A stretch of DNA of 64,000 nucleotides from Paenibacillus polymyxa (GCF_018614975.1 NZ_JAGGNR010000005.1:1-64000); one strand, 5' to 3'. Positions 24,132 to 32,495 are shown, counted from the stretch's first letter. Notes: a model not told the origin generated them from the sequence alone. A program made the numbers and translations.

Positions 24132-25505
24132 GTGAAATTAGTACCTACAATAAAAGTGCATATTGAGAAATATATGAGAGAACAAAATCTCAAGTTGCAA
24201 CATTTCTCCGAAATTACACGAATTAATGTTGGTACATTAAGTGCCATTCTTAAAGGCAACAGGCCGATGTCTATGAACCAACTGAATCAGATTACTTCTG
24301 CAATGGAATTAGAAAAAGGTTATTTTTATGAAAGTTACGGGGTAGAATCCTTCATTGAATCTGCGCCCCACTGGAGACGTTTGGAACCATACCTATACGA
24401 GTGTGCAGAACTTGGTAAGCTGGATTGTATACAACAAGTTATCACTCATGTGACAGATGATCGATCCTATATAGAACAGTTATTCGAAGTGGCTGAAGAC
24501 TTTTTTGCTAAAGGACTAAAAGAAGCAGCTCTTATTTTGTATGAATGTGTGGCAGACAGTGAGAAATATCAACACTCGGAGCGGTTGGCCTTATGCCAGT
24601 ACCGTATTTTCTTGCTTCATAAAACACTGAGTAAATTTGATAATCTCAATGCGGCAGTAAGGTTTGAGCCTTTTATTGATAAGTTAAATGAAGAAGTACA
24701 ACTGGATGCGATTAAAGATTTGGCCAATGTGTATGGAACAATAAATCTGTGGGATAAGGTCTTTGAGTTGGCTGAAGAACTGGAACGAAGAGTCGACTTT
24801 CAGTTTCTTCTTCAATCCAATAGACGCAAAGGAAAACCAAGAATTGCCTTTTATCCTATATTCACTTATAAAGCGTATGCTAATCTACTTAAGGCAAATG
24901 TGTCTGAAGAGCGGAAGCAGTATATACAGGCTTTGGAGTACACTGATGTTTATGTGAACGTTATGGATGAAGCAGAAAATCCAACTAAAGAAGAGAAAGA
25001 ATTAATAGAAAGGTTCAAGGGGTGGGCCGAAGGGAATCGATATTTATACACTATATTATCAGGCGATTTTAAAGTTTTAAGTGCTTACCTGGATTACCTC
25101 GATGCTAATCCTAAAGAGATTTTAACAGCGTTCCCATACATCATACAGGCGGCTAATCAGTACTCATACGATATTAATTTTTCTTTAGATAGATTCCAAA
25201 ATTACATCAATGAAATCAGGACTGAGAAATATTTAAAAGGAACATATAACGAGCAAGCCTTGAATTTCAGATATATACGCTTATTTTACGAACTTGCAAG
25301 ATATAGATTAAACCAAAACCAGATTGGACAGGGAATAGAACATCTAATTACTAGTTTCGAACGTTCGGTCTCAAGTAATGATGACATGATGTGTATCAAA
25401 TGTATAGATTTATACGGAAAATATAGAGATTGCGCCAGTAAGACCCAGGAAGAGTTGTATACAAAACTAATAGATAAATTAAGCGTACCGACTTTTCGTT
25501 CGTGA
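24132..25505 (+). CDS. RRNPP/AimR-like (Alo-type) peptide-sensing transcriptional regulator 2
   Basis: A 457-aa paralogue of receptor 1. The HTH (LQHFSEITRINVGTLSAILKG) and the first TPR half are closely similar (ESAPHWRRLEPYLYECAEL, EKYQHSERLALCQYRIFLL), while the C-terminal half diverges, which is the part expected to bind the peptide. The start is GTG 24132, with GGAGGTG just upstream as in receptor 1. Its end (KLSVPTFRS) runs into the remnant of a third paralogue, and no pheromone ORF follows, so this receptor is probably an orphan that lost its signal gene by deletion. Confidence 0.72.
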   Translation: MKLVPTIKVHIEKYMREQNLKLQHFSEITRINVGTLSAILKGNRPMSMNQLNQITSAMELEKGYFYESYGVESFIESAPHWRRLEPYLYECAELGKLDCIQQVITHVTDDRSYIEQLFEVAEDFFAKGLKEAALILYECVADSEKYQHSERLALCQYRIFLLHKTLSKFDNLNAAVRFEPFIDKLNEEVQLDAIKDLANVYGTINLWDKVFELAEELERRVDFQFLLQSNRRKGKPRIAFYPIFTYKAYANLLKANVSEERKQYIQALEYTDVYVNVMDEAENPTKEEKELIERFKGWAEGNRYLYTILSGDFKVLSAYLDYLDANPKEILTAFPYIIQAANQYSYDINFSLDRFQNYINEIRTEKYLKGTYNEQALNFRYIRLFYELARYRLNQNQIGQGIEHLITSFERSVSSNDDMMCIKCIDLYGKYRDCASKTQEELYTKLIDKLSVPTFRS

Positions 25506-25848
25506 ATTATCTGGGGCAGCAGGTGTCGCACTTCATATTACAATCCGTCATTTAGAAAAATATGAAGACAAGATCAAACGATTTTATTTAGATAGAGGGT
25601 GCAATTCACGAGTTATAACTCATATATATATGTTGTTTAATTATGAACTCGCAAAGTATAAATGCAGTCGACAGGATTATCAAAACGGTATAGATATAAT
25701 ACTTTATAACTTATCTCTTTCAACATTGAACCAAGACGATCACATGACAGTAAAATGCGTTGAATTATACGGAACTTACAGACAGCAAGCTAGTTTGTCT
25801 CAGCAAGAGACATATTCACAATTATTTAAGACAATAAATATTAAATAA
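25501..25848 (+). pseudogene. C-terminal remnant of a third Alo-like receptor
   Basis: In the frame ending at 25848 the residues VALHITIRHLEKYEDKI, MLFNYELAKYKCSRQDY and MTVKCVELYGTYRQQASLSQ align with the C-terminus of receptor 2 (LFYELARYRLNQNQ, CIKCIDLYGKYRDCAS). The HTH and about two thirds of the protein are absent. The fragment abuts the end of receptor 2 in another frame, consistent with recombination between tandem paralogues that removed the intervening peptide gene. Confidence 0.7.
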
Positions 25849-25851
25849 AAC

Positions 25852-25886
25852 AAACAGCCTATCTGCTTTTCCGGTAGGCTGTTTTG
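25852..25886 (+). terminator. Terminator of the receptor array
   Basis: AAACAGCCTA (25852-25861) pairs with TAGGCTGTTTT (25875-25885). Confidence 0.8.
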
Positions 25887-25943
25887 TGTTTTGAAAAAGG
25901 ATTAGGCAGAGCGCAATGCCTTTTCTAAAGATTTGTTTTTACA

Positions 25944-25964
25944 ATATTATGCAAAACATAATAT
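25944..25964. promoter_or_regulatory. 8-bp inverted repeat upstream of the first Spo0E gene
   Basis: ATATTATG (25944-25951) and CATAATAT (25957-25964) flank CAAAA. It is about 90 bases before the start codon and could be an operator. The regulator is unknown. Confidence 0.4.
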
Positions 25965-26052
25965 GTTCTAAAAAGCACTTGTAGTCATGAGCGAAACTAA
26001 TAGCTTACTCATATTAAATGTTTTTCTAGAATGCCCTAGAGGGGTACATGCC

Positions 26053-26226
26053 ATGAGAGAACTAAGTATCTTGAAAGACCAAATCGAGCAAGGTCGGCAA
26101 GAGTTGAGTCGCTTGGTAGATCAATATGGAATCCCGAATGTGAAAGTGCTTGAGCAGTCTATGGCGTTGGATAAGCTAATTAATGAATATAATCAATATT
26201 CCTTTGGAATGAACCTGAAAAAGTAA
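26053..26226 (+). CDS. Spo0E-like aspartyl-phosphate phosphatase 1
   Basis: A 57-aa two-helix protein: LSILKDQIEQGRQELSRLVD and the signature QSMALDKLINEYNQY, which contains the SxxLD motif of Spo0E/YnzD/YisI phosphatases that dephosphorylate Spo0A-P. The start is ATG 26053 with GAGGGG 8 bases upstream. A longer frame from 25987 has no ribosome site. It sits directly downstream of the Alo-like array, so sporulation timing and peptide signalling could be linked; that link is inferred from position only. Confidence 0.82.
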   Translation: MRELSILKDQIEQGRQELSRLVDQYGIPNVKVLEQSMALDKLINEYNQYSFGMNLKK

Positions 26227-26244
26227 ATAATATGTCATTCTAAC

Positions 26245-27132
26245 TCATCCAGCCTGGAGCTTAGATTTAGATTTAAAGATTAGCTTTTTTACTGAGCTTA
26301 AAGTGAAAAACAATACAAGACACATACCTAATTTCACACCGATATCTGAGAGGCGTTGAATGTTACCGGCGGCAAAAACATTGTATCCATTGGTGACAGA
26401 CGAACTAAAATGATCCCCAAAGAACAGATAATATGATCCGAAAATGACCATATGAGAAACTGTATACAAAATAGAGAAGGCGAAGGTCATCAAAGAGATG
26501 TAGATATTTTTGCTGATAACAAACAAAATGAGTGTTTGAACAGCTAGGATCAGACCGCCAATAAGTATGAAGCTATTACGCCCTGAAAAATCATAAGCGC
26601 CGCTGAAAAATAAATTCTCAAAAAGCGTAAATGAATCGAGGCTACCAAACATATTTTTGAAAAGACCCAGATATGCCTGCAAATATCCTAATCCAAATAA
26701 AATGGGAACGGACAATAGACACCAACGATCAGTGTTTTTGCGAGTCAGCAGCAAAGCACTGATCAAGGCACATAGTGTAATGAAGGCTATAGGGAAAAGT
26801 TCGACCACACTGTTATGAACATCATAATAATGAAGAACTATTCCTATGAACAGGGAGCTTAAATACAGGATTAAGCTCATAATTATAAACTGTAGGATCA
26901 GTTTACTTGATAGACCATAAGTCTCTTGAGTCAATTTAGTTCTTAAGGTGATCGGATCGCCAAAAGATGCTATAGCTTTTGTGGTGGCTTGTTCTTCAGT
27001 ACATCCCTCGTTCATATGATGCTCTTTGGACGAGTGTAAATGAGTAGACATTTCTTCGGCTAAATCGCTACGCTCTCGTCTAGATAAGAATGATCTCTTA
27101 AAAACTTGATCTAAATAGGATTGAATGTCCAT
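26245..27132 (-). CDS. Multi-pass membrane protein with permease-prefix helical domain
   Basis: A 295-aa protein. Residues 1-65 are the same type of helical prefix as in the gene at 10282 (LDQVFKRSFLSRRERSDLAEEM, in pieces, with GCTEEQATTKAIASFGDP). Then come about six or seven transmembrane helices (for example LILQFIIMSLILYLSSLFIG, and the last SDIGVKLGMCLVLFFTLSS). GGAGG is 8 bases before ATG 27132, and the start overlaps the padR gene by 35 bases. The expected role is a PadR-controlled membrane protein; no substrate or catalytic motif is visible. Confidence 0.75.
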   Translation of the reverse strand: MDIQSYLDQVFKRSFLSRRERSDLAEEMSTHLHSSKEHHMNEGCTEEQATTKAIASFGDPITLRTKLTQETYGLSSKLILQFIIMSLILYLSSLFIGIVLHYYDVHNSVVELFPIAFITLCALISALLLTRKNTDRWCLLSVPILFGLGYLQAYLGLFKNMFGSLDSFTLFENLFFSGAYDFSGRNSFILIGGLILAVQTLILFVISKNIYISLMTFAFSILYTVSHMVIFGSYYLFFGDHFSSSVTNGYNVFAAGNIQRLSDIGVKLGMCLVLFFTLSSVKKLIFKSKSKLQAG

Positions 27133-27457
27133 TCGCCGTTCCTCCTAAGAAAATATTAATGATATGTGTATTTTGTTCCCATGAGGTTTTGATTGCTTCA
27201 AGTCGAAGTTGGCCATCATCTGTTATCCTGTAATATTTTCGTCTAGGCCCACCTTCCTGATCACCCCAGTAGCCTTCAATGTAAGTATTGGCTTCGAGCC
27301 TCTTTAATGCAGGATACAGTGTACCTTCCTTGAGCAGAAATGCTCCATCGGTTACTTGATTAATGTGTTGAGATATTTCGTAACCGTAAGCATCTCTTTT
27401 GCTCAAAATAGACAACACAATACCGTCGATATATCCCTTAATCATTTCATTTTTCAA
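27098..27457 (-). CDS. PadR-family transcriptional regulator
   Basis: A 119-aa winged-helix regulator: MIKGYIDGIVLSILSKRDAY, GYEISQHINQ, LLKEGTLYPALKRLEANTYI, and a wing GGPRRKYYRIT. I chose TTG 27457 because AGGTGG precedes it by 8 bases; a GTG four codons earlier would overlap the ribosome site. It is upstream of, and overlaps, the membrane protein gene, repeating the module at 9951-10992. Direct CTATGTA repeats lie immediately upstream. Confidence 0.85.
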   Translation of the reverse strand: MKNEMIKGYIDGIVLSILSKRDAYGYEISQHINQVTDGAFLLKEGTLYPALKRLEANTYIEGYWGDQEGGPRRKYYRITDDGQLRLEAIKTSWEQNTHIINIFLGGTANGHSILFRSSF

Positions 27458-27472
27458 CTGATACACCACCTA

Positions 27473-27489
27473 CTATGTAATTCTATGTA
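27473..27489. promoter_or_regulatory. Tandem CTATGTA sites, candidate PadR operator
   Basis: CTATGTA occurs at 27473-27479 and 27483-27489, exactly one helical turn apart, directly before the padR ribosome site. Binding here would block translation start or the promoter. Confidence 0.4.
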
Positions 27490-27554
27490 GTTTAAATTAA
27501 CAGATATTTGAAGATTATTCAAGGATAATTTTCTATGATAAATTATTTCATGAA

Positions 27555-27599
27555 AAATCCACTCAATACCTTTACTATAAATAAAGGTGTTGAGTGGTA
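27555..27599 (-). terminator. Terminator of the secreted protein gene at 27617
   Basis: On the minus strand CCACTCAACACCTTT pairs with AAAGGTATTGAGTGG, followed by ATTTTTC. Confidence 0.8.
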
Positions 27600-27616
27600 A
27601 TAGGGATTAGTAAATT

Positions 27617-28405
27617 CTAATTAGTATACACATTCCCTGCACCATCGACAGATACTGGTGCCCAATTCACAATGCGAATGTGATAATCATTTCCTTTTGG
27701 AATACCAGTTAAAGAGATAGTGAAACGATCACTAGCAGCGGATGTATAATTACCGTAAACAGATGTAGCGTTACCAAAAGTTTTCCATCCAATGAAAGAA
27801 TCTTGAGCTACTTGATAAGATACATCTGCATGAAAATCAGTGCTCGCATATTGCCAACCTATAATGTTTACGGCGTTACCTTGTGTCGAGAAAGAGTTAG
27901 TGGTGTAATGAGCTCTTCCGTAGTTAAATCCTGTAAAGGAATAGTAATCTACCACAGCATGTGTGCTAAATTCTGGCACATTCAGTGCTGCTACAGTGGC
28001 AGGATCATTGTCACCCAAAATCAATTTCCATTTGTCTTCAAACTCTTTTACATATAGCTCATTTTCGGATTCTATTCCAGAAACATTACCTTGAAATGTT
28101 ACAACAACCGTTGAGTCATCCATTGCATGTGTATCAATGATTTTCATCGAATCAAAGTCACTTACAGAATTGTAATGCTCGTACTTAGCAATTTGTTTCT
28201 CTTTGTTTGGATATCTCATATCTATAACTAACTCTGTAGCTTCAGTAAAACTTCCTTCTGCCATAGTGTCAAAAAATTCTTGAACAGCTAGTTTAGCAGC
28301 TACTTCCGGGTTATCTGACGCATTAGCGGTAGAGGTGTTTAAACAGAGAGCACCTCCTAGAGTAATAGATAAAGACAATAAGGGAAGTAACAACTTTTTC
28401 ATCAT
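27617..28405 (-). CDS. Secreted two-domain protein of unknown function
   Basis: A 262-aa exported protein with signal peptide (KKLLLPLLSLSITLGGALCL, cleavage near ANAS). Residues about 33-130 look like an NTF2/DUF4878-type fold (AVQEFFDTMAEGSFTEATEL, then VVVTFQGNVSG and FEDKWKLILGD). The C-terminal half is beta-rich with aromatic residues (YSFTGFNYGRAHYTT, GIPKGNDYHIRIVNW), perhaps a carbohydrate- or surface-binding domain. It is next to a PadR module on the same strand and AT-rich, like the secreted protein at 8636. A GGAGC ribosome site precedes the ATGATG start. Confidence 0.65.
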   Translation of the reverse strand: MMKKLLLPLLSLSITLGGALCLNTSTANASDNPEVAAKLAVQEFFDTMAEGSFTEATELVIDMRYPNKEKQIAKYEHYNSVSDFDSMKIIDTHAMDDSTVVVTFQGNVSGIESENELYVKEFEDKWKLILGDNDPATVAALNVPEFSTHAVVDYYSFTGFNYGRAHYTTNSFSTQGNAVNIIGWQYASTDFHADVSYQVAQDSFIGWKTFGNATSVYGNYTSAASDRFTISLTGIPKGNDYHIRIVNWAPVSVDGAGNVYTN

Positions 28406-28477
28406 TGCATTAACAGCTCCTTTAATTGTGTATTTAGATCAAATATTCTTCACGGTTATTTAGGCTAGGACTAGATA

Positions 28478-28535
28478 AAAAGAGTTTAGCCCAATCTGAT
28501 TGTTTGGCCTGTTTGAAGAATTGTGGGTAACACCT
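28478..28535 (-). promoter_or_regulatory. Possible attenuator leader upstream of the secreted protein gene
   Basis: On the minus strand a strong AAAGGAGGTG site is followed by a 15-codon frame (GTG start, reading LPTILQTGQTIRLG). A GCCAAACAATC-A-GATTGGGC hairpin (about 28488-28508) with TAAACTCTTTTT after it comes next. This resembles a leader peptide with a weak terminator, or simply a chance hairpin. Confidence 0.3.
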
Positions 28536-28931
28536 CCTTTGTTTGATGATAATTTTTTTTGCATAACATTCTTTTTATTATTTAAAGGAAAAAAGTTATA
28601 ATAGTGTAAATTTTATCATTTAGTTAGGGGTATATTTCAATATATTTTCTTAGGTAATTACGCTTCTAATGAGAGATAAAGAAGGAAATCAATTGGAGGT
28701 TGTTTTTTTTAAAATAACTCGTGAATACTTCCGTCTGTTTACTAAAATGAGGATACATTAAAGAGGAACTTATTTCATTTGAATGTGTGGCAGGCAGGAT
28801 ACGGTTAAAGATTTAGAGAACCTTTATGCAACAACCATGCTTATACCCCTTCCCTTCTACTCCAAAATGAGCGACAATAATTACCAGTAAAGAGTTAACT
28901 TCTGCAACAAACTGTGCTAAACCGGAGATAA
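28536..28931. other. AT-rich intergenic region without a supported gene
   Basis: It contains a GGAGG followed by T-rich DNA and a 30-codon frame (28669 onward) without homology I recognise. Otherwise nothing supportable. Confidence 0.4.
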
Positions 28932-28968
28932 TAAAAAAAGAGCAAGGATGCGCGAACATCCCTACTCT
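28932..28968 (-). terminator. Strong terminator of the toxin-like locus
   Basis: On the minus strand AGAGTAGGGATG pairs with CATCCTTGCTCT, followed by a run of seven T residues. Confidence 0.85.
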
Positions 28969-29042
28969 TTACAACAGCCGATTCTAAGGGCGGTGGCTGT
29001 GCATAGGTAGCTGAAATAGACCATTACCTTAGCTGGGGCGGT

Positions 29043-29183
29043 CTATTTCTTTTTGTTTTGATTATTTAAGGCAATGACAATAGTTACAATCAGTCCAATC
29101 ACAATGAACCCTATGTAGATGAAGAGATGAGTCCGGCTGAGATCGGATTGGTTGACTGTGTATGGAATATTTAGTTTGGACAA
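29043..29183 (-). CDS. Holin-like type I toxin-like small membrane protein (possibly decayed)
   Basis: The minus-strand frame of 46 aa ends THLFIYIGFIVIGLIVTIVI-ALNNQNKKK, a single membrane helix with the basic ALNN.KKK tail typical of holin-like (Hol_Tox/TxpA-type) toxins. After the stop lie an AATAGACC/GGTCTATT hairpin, a CAGCCACCGCCCTTA block and a strong terminator, the usual 3' layout of such loci, where an antisense RNA overlaps. The only start is TTG 29183, without a ribosome site, and the N-terminus is unlike typical toxins. So the gene may be inactive or the start wrong. Confidence 0.4.
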   Translation of the reverse strand: MSKLNIPYTVNQSDLSRTHLFIYIGFIVIGLIVTIVIALNNQNKKK

Positions 29184-29334
29184 CTATCTGTCGGAGCAAG
29201 GCGTTATTTGTGTATTCTGGCAATCATACTAATGAAACTACCTTTGTAAACAATCATTTCGTTCTGCAAAGGAATATAATGTTAATTTTTTGGCAATGTA
29301 TCCTAAAATATTAAAAAAAGAGGGGGTGCATGCT

Positions 29335-29523
29335 GTGAGTGAACCGAAACAGATCAGAGACCAAATCGAACGGAACAGGCATGAATTGAGTCGTTTGGCG
29401 GAGAATCATGGCATGCAGGACAACCAAGTCCTCCGACAGTCCATGGTACTGGACGAGCTTATTAATGAATATAATCGATATAAATATAAAAGCCATCTCA
29501 GGAACAGACAACCGATTGCATAA
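29335..29523 (+). CDS. Spo0E-like aspartyl-phosphate phosphatase 2
   Basis: A 62-aa paralogue of the gene at 26053: IRDQIERNRHELSRLAENHG and the SxxLD signature QSMVLDELINEYNRY. The start is GTG 29335 with GAGGGGG 8 bases upstream. TATAAT at 29275-29280 is a likely -10 element. Its stop codon lies in a terminator hairpin (ACCGATTGCA at 29511-29520 with TGCAGTCGGT at 29523-29532, then T residues). Confidence 0.82.
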   Translation: MSEPKQIRDQIERNRHELSRLAENHGMQDNQVLRQSMVLDELINEYNRYKYKSHLRNRQPIA

Positions 29524-29537
29524 TGCAGTCGGTTTTT
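29511..29537 (+). terminator. Terminator overlapping the stop of the second Spo0E gene
   Basis: ACCGATTGCA pairs with TGCAGTCGGT, followed by TTTTTC; the loop contains the TAA stop. Confidence 0.75.
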
Positions 29538-29599
29538 CTGTCTGGTTCAGCAGATTAGTTCTATAGATTAATTCAGCGGATTTTCAATAGAAATACCTT

Positions 29600-29630
29600 A
29601 GTCGACTGTAGCGATACAGTCGGCTTTTTT
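29600..29630 (+). terminator. Second terminator upstream of the carbohydrate operon
   Basis: AGTCGACTGTA and TACAGTCGGCT form a stem with a GCGA loop, followed by TTTTTT. It insulates the operon starting at 29796. Confidence 0.75.
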
Positions 29631-29795
29631 GCGTTCACCTGAAACCAATGCGGATACCTTGAAATTCCGTACCTATTCCAGAGTTGGCAGGATAGCGAAT
29701 GACCATTAAAACTGGATATGATGACCCCAGTTATATCCAGATTGATCTGTGAAGGGGGCTCATACAATGATTGGGAGAGGGAGTGATGAACGGAA

Positions 29796-31619
29796 ATGAT
29801 GGACAAGGTACACAGTTATTTCGGAAAAAACGTAAACCTGCGCACCAAGTTGCTCCTGTTGTTCCTGGCGCTGACGTTGCTGCCGCTAAGTTTGCAGGGA
29901 ATGATGAACTACAAGCATTTCTCGCAGACGATGGATGCCAAGACCGAGCAGTTCACCATTGAACTGGTTCGCCAGATTAACGCGAATCTGAATCGGCTGC
30001 TGAAGGACTTTGAGCGGTTGTCGCTCTTGCCGCTTTACGATCAGATGGTGCTTGGCATTCTAGGCAAATACAATGCTCCGATGGGGTCGGGTACATGGGC
30101 GAGGTCTGAGGATTATCTGAAAATGAAGCTCTACACATCTGGTCAAGCTTATGACCGGCCCGAGATTCGGGGGATTCACCTGATCAGCAATAGCGGTATT
30201 TTATTTTCCAATCTCGATTCACTGGCGGTCAAGCCGGTATGGGACAGCAGACAGGATGACTGGTTTGCAGAGCTTGACGACTCGGAAGGGACAAGGCGCC
30301 TGCTTCCTCCGCATGTTCCCGGCTATTACACGGGCGGTCAGCAAGAATCTTACATATCGGTGGGCAGAGTGCTTCGAGATCCGGGTACGCTCCAGCGATT
30401 GGGATACATTCTGATTGACATCCGTCTGGAGGCCTTCGGCGAACTGTTATCCAATCTGAATTATGAGCAAGATGCAAGCCTGATGATTGTAGACAGCAAA
30501 CAGCGTCTGCTGTTTGAACGGACCTCAATCGGAGGGATGTCTGCGTATGACCAGTTGCTAATGCATGGGAAGCTTCAAAGCTATGCAGGAAACCAAAAGG
30601 TTGTTCTGGATGGGCAGCCCTATCTCTATGTACAACATCATTCCAGTTATTCCGGGCTTTCGGTGATCAGTCTTACACCTATTGCTGTGATTCAAAAGGA
30701 GTCGGGTGAGATGCTCACCTTTACAATATGGTTCGCAGTGTTATGTATGGTGGGTATAGCGATTCTGGCGGTTCTGTTATCCTATCGTATCACCCGGCCA
30801 CTGATTCAACTGAAGCACCACATGATTCGGGTAGAGCAGGGAGATTTTAGCCAGCGGGTAGCACACTTCAGCAACGATGAATTCGGACAGATGAGCCGGG
30901 GCTTTAACCGAATGATGGAAGAGATTCATCGACTGTTCAATGAGGTGTTCCTGCTGGGCATTCAAGAGCGGGAGGCAGAGTTATCAGCGTTGCAGAGCCA
31001 GATGAATCCCCATTTTATATACAACACGCTGGAGTCCATTAACATGATGGCCATTCGCCAGAAGCATGCTGAGGTGTCGGACATGGTAACGGCGCTTGGC
31101 AAGCTGCTGCGTTACACGATTGATAAGGTGGATCGGATGGTTCCCCTTGGGGAAGAACTGGCTTTTGTACAATCCTATGTACGCATTCAGCAGGTACGTT
31201 ACAACGGTAAGCTGGAGGTTAACTATGACATTGAAGAAGAGATAACAGAATGTGTGATTCCGAAGCTGATACTGCAACCGCTGGTGGAAAATGCAGTCTA
31301 CCATGGCATTGAAGGACAGGAAGATGGGGGAATGATCTGGATATCTGCCTTGAAATTTGACCATGAACTGCTGATTAGTGTACGAGACAACGGTAAGGGG
31401 ATGACTCAGGCTGAGATTGATGAGTTAAACGAGTCCATATCGAAACAGCCTTCCAGTCAGGCATTACGTTGCCATGCTGGAGACAGCCTGGGGCTTAACA
31501 ATATCGCCCAGAGGCTTCGTCTCATCTATGGAGAAGGCGGCAGCCTAAGCATTGATGGAAGTCCCGGGCAGGGACTGGTGATCACGATATCCATTCAACT
31601 TTTACCGAAAGGGGATTGA
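29796..31619 (+). CDS. YesM-type sensor histidine kinase
   Basis: A 607-aa membrane sensor. There is a transmembrane helix near residues 18-38 (LRTKLLLLFLALTLLPLSL), an extracellular dCache-like sensor of about 250 aa, and a second helix around residues 305-330 (IWFAVLCMVGIAILAVLLSY). A HAMP domain follows, then a His_kinase domain with the phosphoacceptor in QSQMNPHFIYNTLESIN, and a HATPase with DNGKGM and SLGLNNIAQRL. This class controls extracellular carbohydrate sensing. It overlaps the regulator gene's 5' end and is followed by a binding protein and permeases, so it likely senses the transported sugar. Confidence 0.9.
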   Translation: MMDKVHSYFGKNVNLRTKLLLLFLALTLLPLSLQGMMNYKHFSQTMDAKTEQFTIELVRQINANLNRLLKDFERLSLLPLYDQMVLGILGKYNAPMGSGTWARSEDYLKMKLYTSGQAYDRPEIRGIHLISNSGILFSNLDSLAVKPVWDSRQDDWFAELDDSEGTRRLLPPHVPGYYTGGQQESYISVGRVLRDPGTLQRLGYILIDIRLEAFGELLSNLNYEQDASLMIVDSKQRLLFERTSIGGMSAYDQLLMHGKLQSYAGNQKVVLDGQPYLYVQHHSSYSGLSVISLTPIAVIQKESGEMLTFTIWFAVLCMVGIAILAVLLSYRITRPLIQLKHHMIRVEQGDFSQRVAHFSNDEFGQMSRGFNRMMEEIHRLFNEVFLLGIQEREAELSALQSQMNPHFIYNTLESINMMAIRQKHAEVSDMVTALGKLLRYTIDKVDRMVPLGEELAFVQSYVRIQQVRYNGKLEVNYDIEEEITECVIPKLILQPLVENAVYHGIEGQEDGGMIWISALKFDHELLISVRDNGKGMTQAEIDELNESISKQPSSQALRCHAGDSLGLNNIAQRLRLIYGEGGSLSIDGSPGQGLVITISIQLLPKGD

Positions 31620-31624
31620 AGCGC

Positions 31625-32392
31625 ATGTATAAAGTATTGCTTGTGGAGGATGAGACGGTCATCCGTCATGGGCTGAGGGAGCTGATAATACAAGTGTCTT
31701 CTCAGTTTCAGGTAACGGGCGAAGCGTCGAGCGGTACCGAGGCGCTGGATTTTCTGAGATGTGATGTGCCGGATGTGTTAATCACGGATATCCGCATGCG
31801 TGAAATGGACGGATTAACTTTGGTAAGCAAAGCTAGAGACATGTACCCTGAATTGCTCATACTCATCATTAGCGGCTACGGCGAGTTTCAATATGCACGC
31901 AGAGCGCTGGAGTACGGGGTGTTGAACTACCTGTTGAAGCCAATCGATCGCTATGAACTGGCATTGTGCATACAAAAGATTCAATTGCTGCTGGATCGCA
32001 GGTATGGAATTTCGACCCTTTCGATCCCGGAGCCATCTGGAAAAGCAGAACACGCTGGTGGAGATACACGGAAGATTATTCGAGATGTGAAGGAGTACAT
32101 CAAGCAACATCCCGATGGAGATCTGCGACTTCAGACGATAGCAGCTCTCGTTAACTTGAACCCTACTTATTTGAGCCAGTTGTTCAAGAATGAAATAGGA
32201 ATCAATTATTCCGAATATATCACTGAGGCACGTATGGAGCGGGCCAAGTGGTTGCTGATCAACACGGGTCTCAAAATCTATGATGTGGCACGGTTATCCG
32301 GGCATCAGAGTCCCAAACACTTCATGCTGGTGTTCAAGCAGCAGGTGGGATGGACTGCGGGAGAATACCGAGACCGATTCAGTATTTCTTGA
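31625..32392 (+). CDS. YesN-type response regulator (receiver plus AraC HTH)
   Basis: A 255-aa regulator: receiver with VEDE near the N-terminus and phosphoacceptor Asp in LITDIRMREMDG, and a C-terminal AraC/XylS domain with two HTH motifs (LQTIAALVNLNPTYLSQLFK and IYDVARLSGHQSPKHFMLVF). I chose ATG 31625 with AAAGGGG 10 bases upstream; a TTG at 31616 is possible and overlaps the kinase stop. Partner of the YesM-type kinase, it probably activates the downstream transport genes. Confidence 0.88.
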   Translation: MYKVLLVEDETVIRHGLRELIIQVSSQFQVTGEASSGTEALDFLRCDVPDVLITDIRMREMDGLTLVSKARDMYPELLILIISGYGEFQYARRALEYGVLNYLLKPIDRYELALCIQKIQLLLDRRYGISTLSIPEPSGKAEHAGGDTRKIIRDVKEYIKQHPDGDLRLQTIAALVNLNPTYLSQLFKNEIGINYSEYITEARMERAKWLLINTGLKIYDVARLSGHQSPKHFMLVFKQQVGWTAGEYRDRFSIS

Positions 32393-32495
32393 AAAACCAT
32401 ACCATTTCTGTAGTTGACGTGATTTAAGGGGGAACGATGCTTTCGTTATACTTTGGTTGCACCTGTATACCACAACGTCCATAAGGGGGATTTCC

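Noticed and set aside
28669..28761. 30-codon frame in AT-rich intergenic DNA
   Set aside because: No suitable ribosome site for its ATG and no resemblance to a known peptide; chance is more likely.
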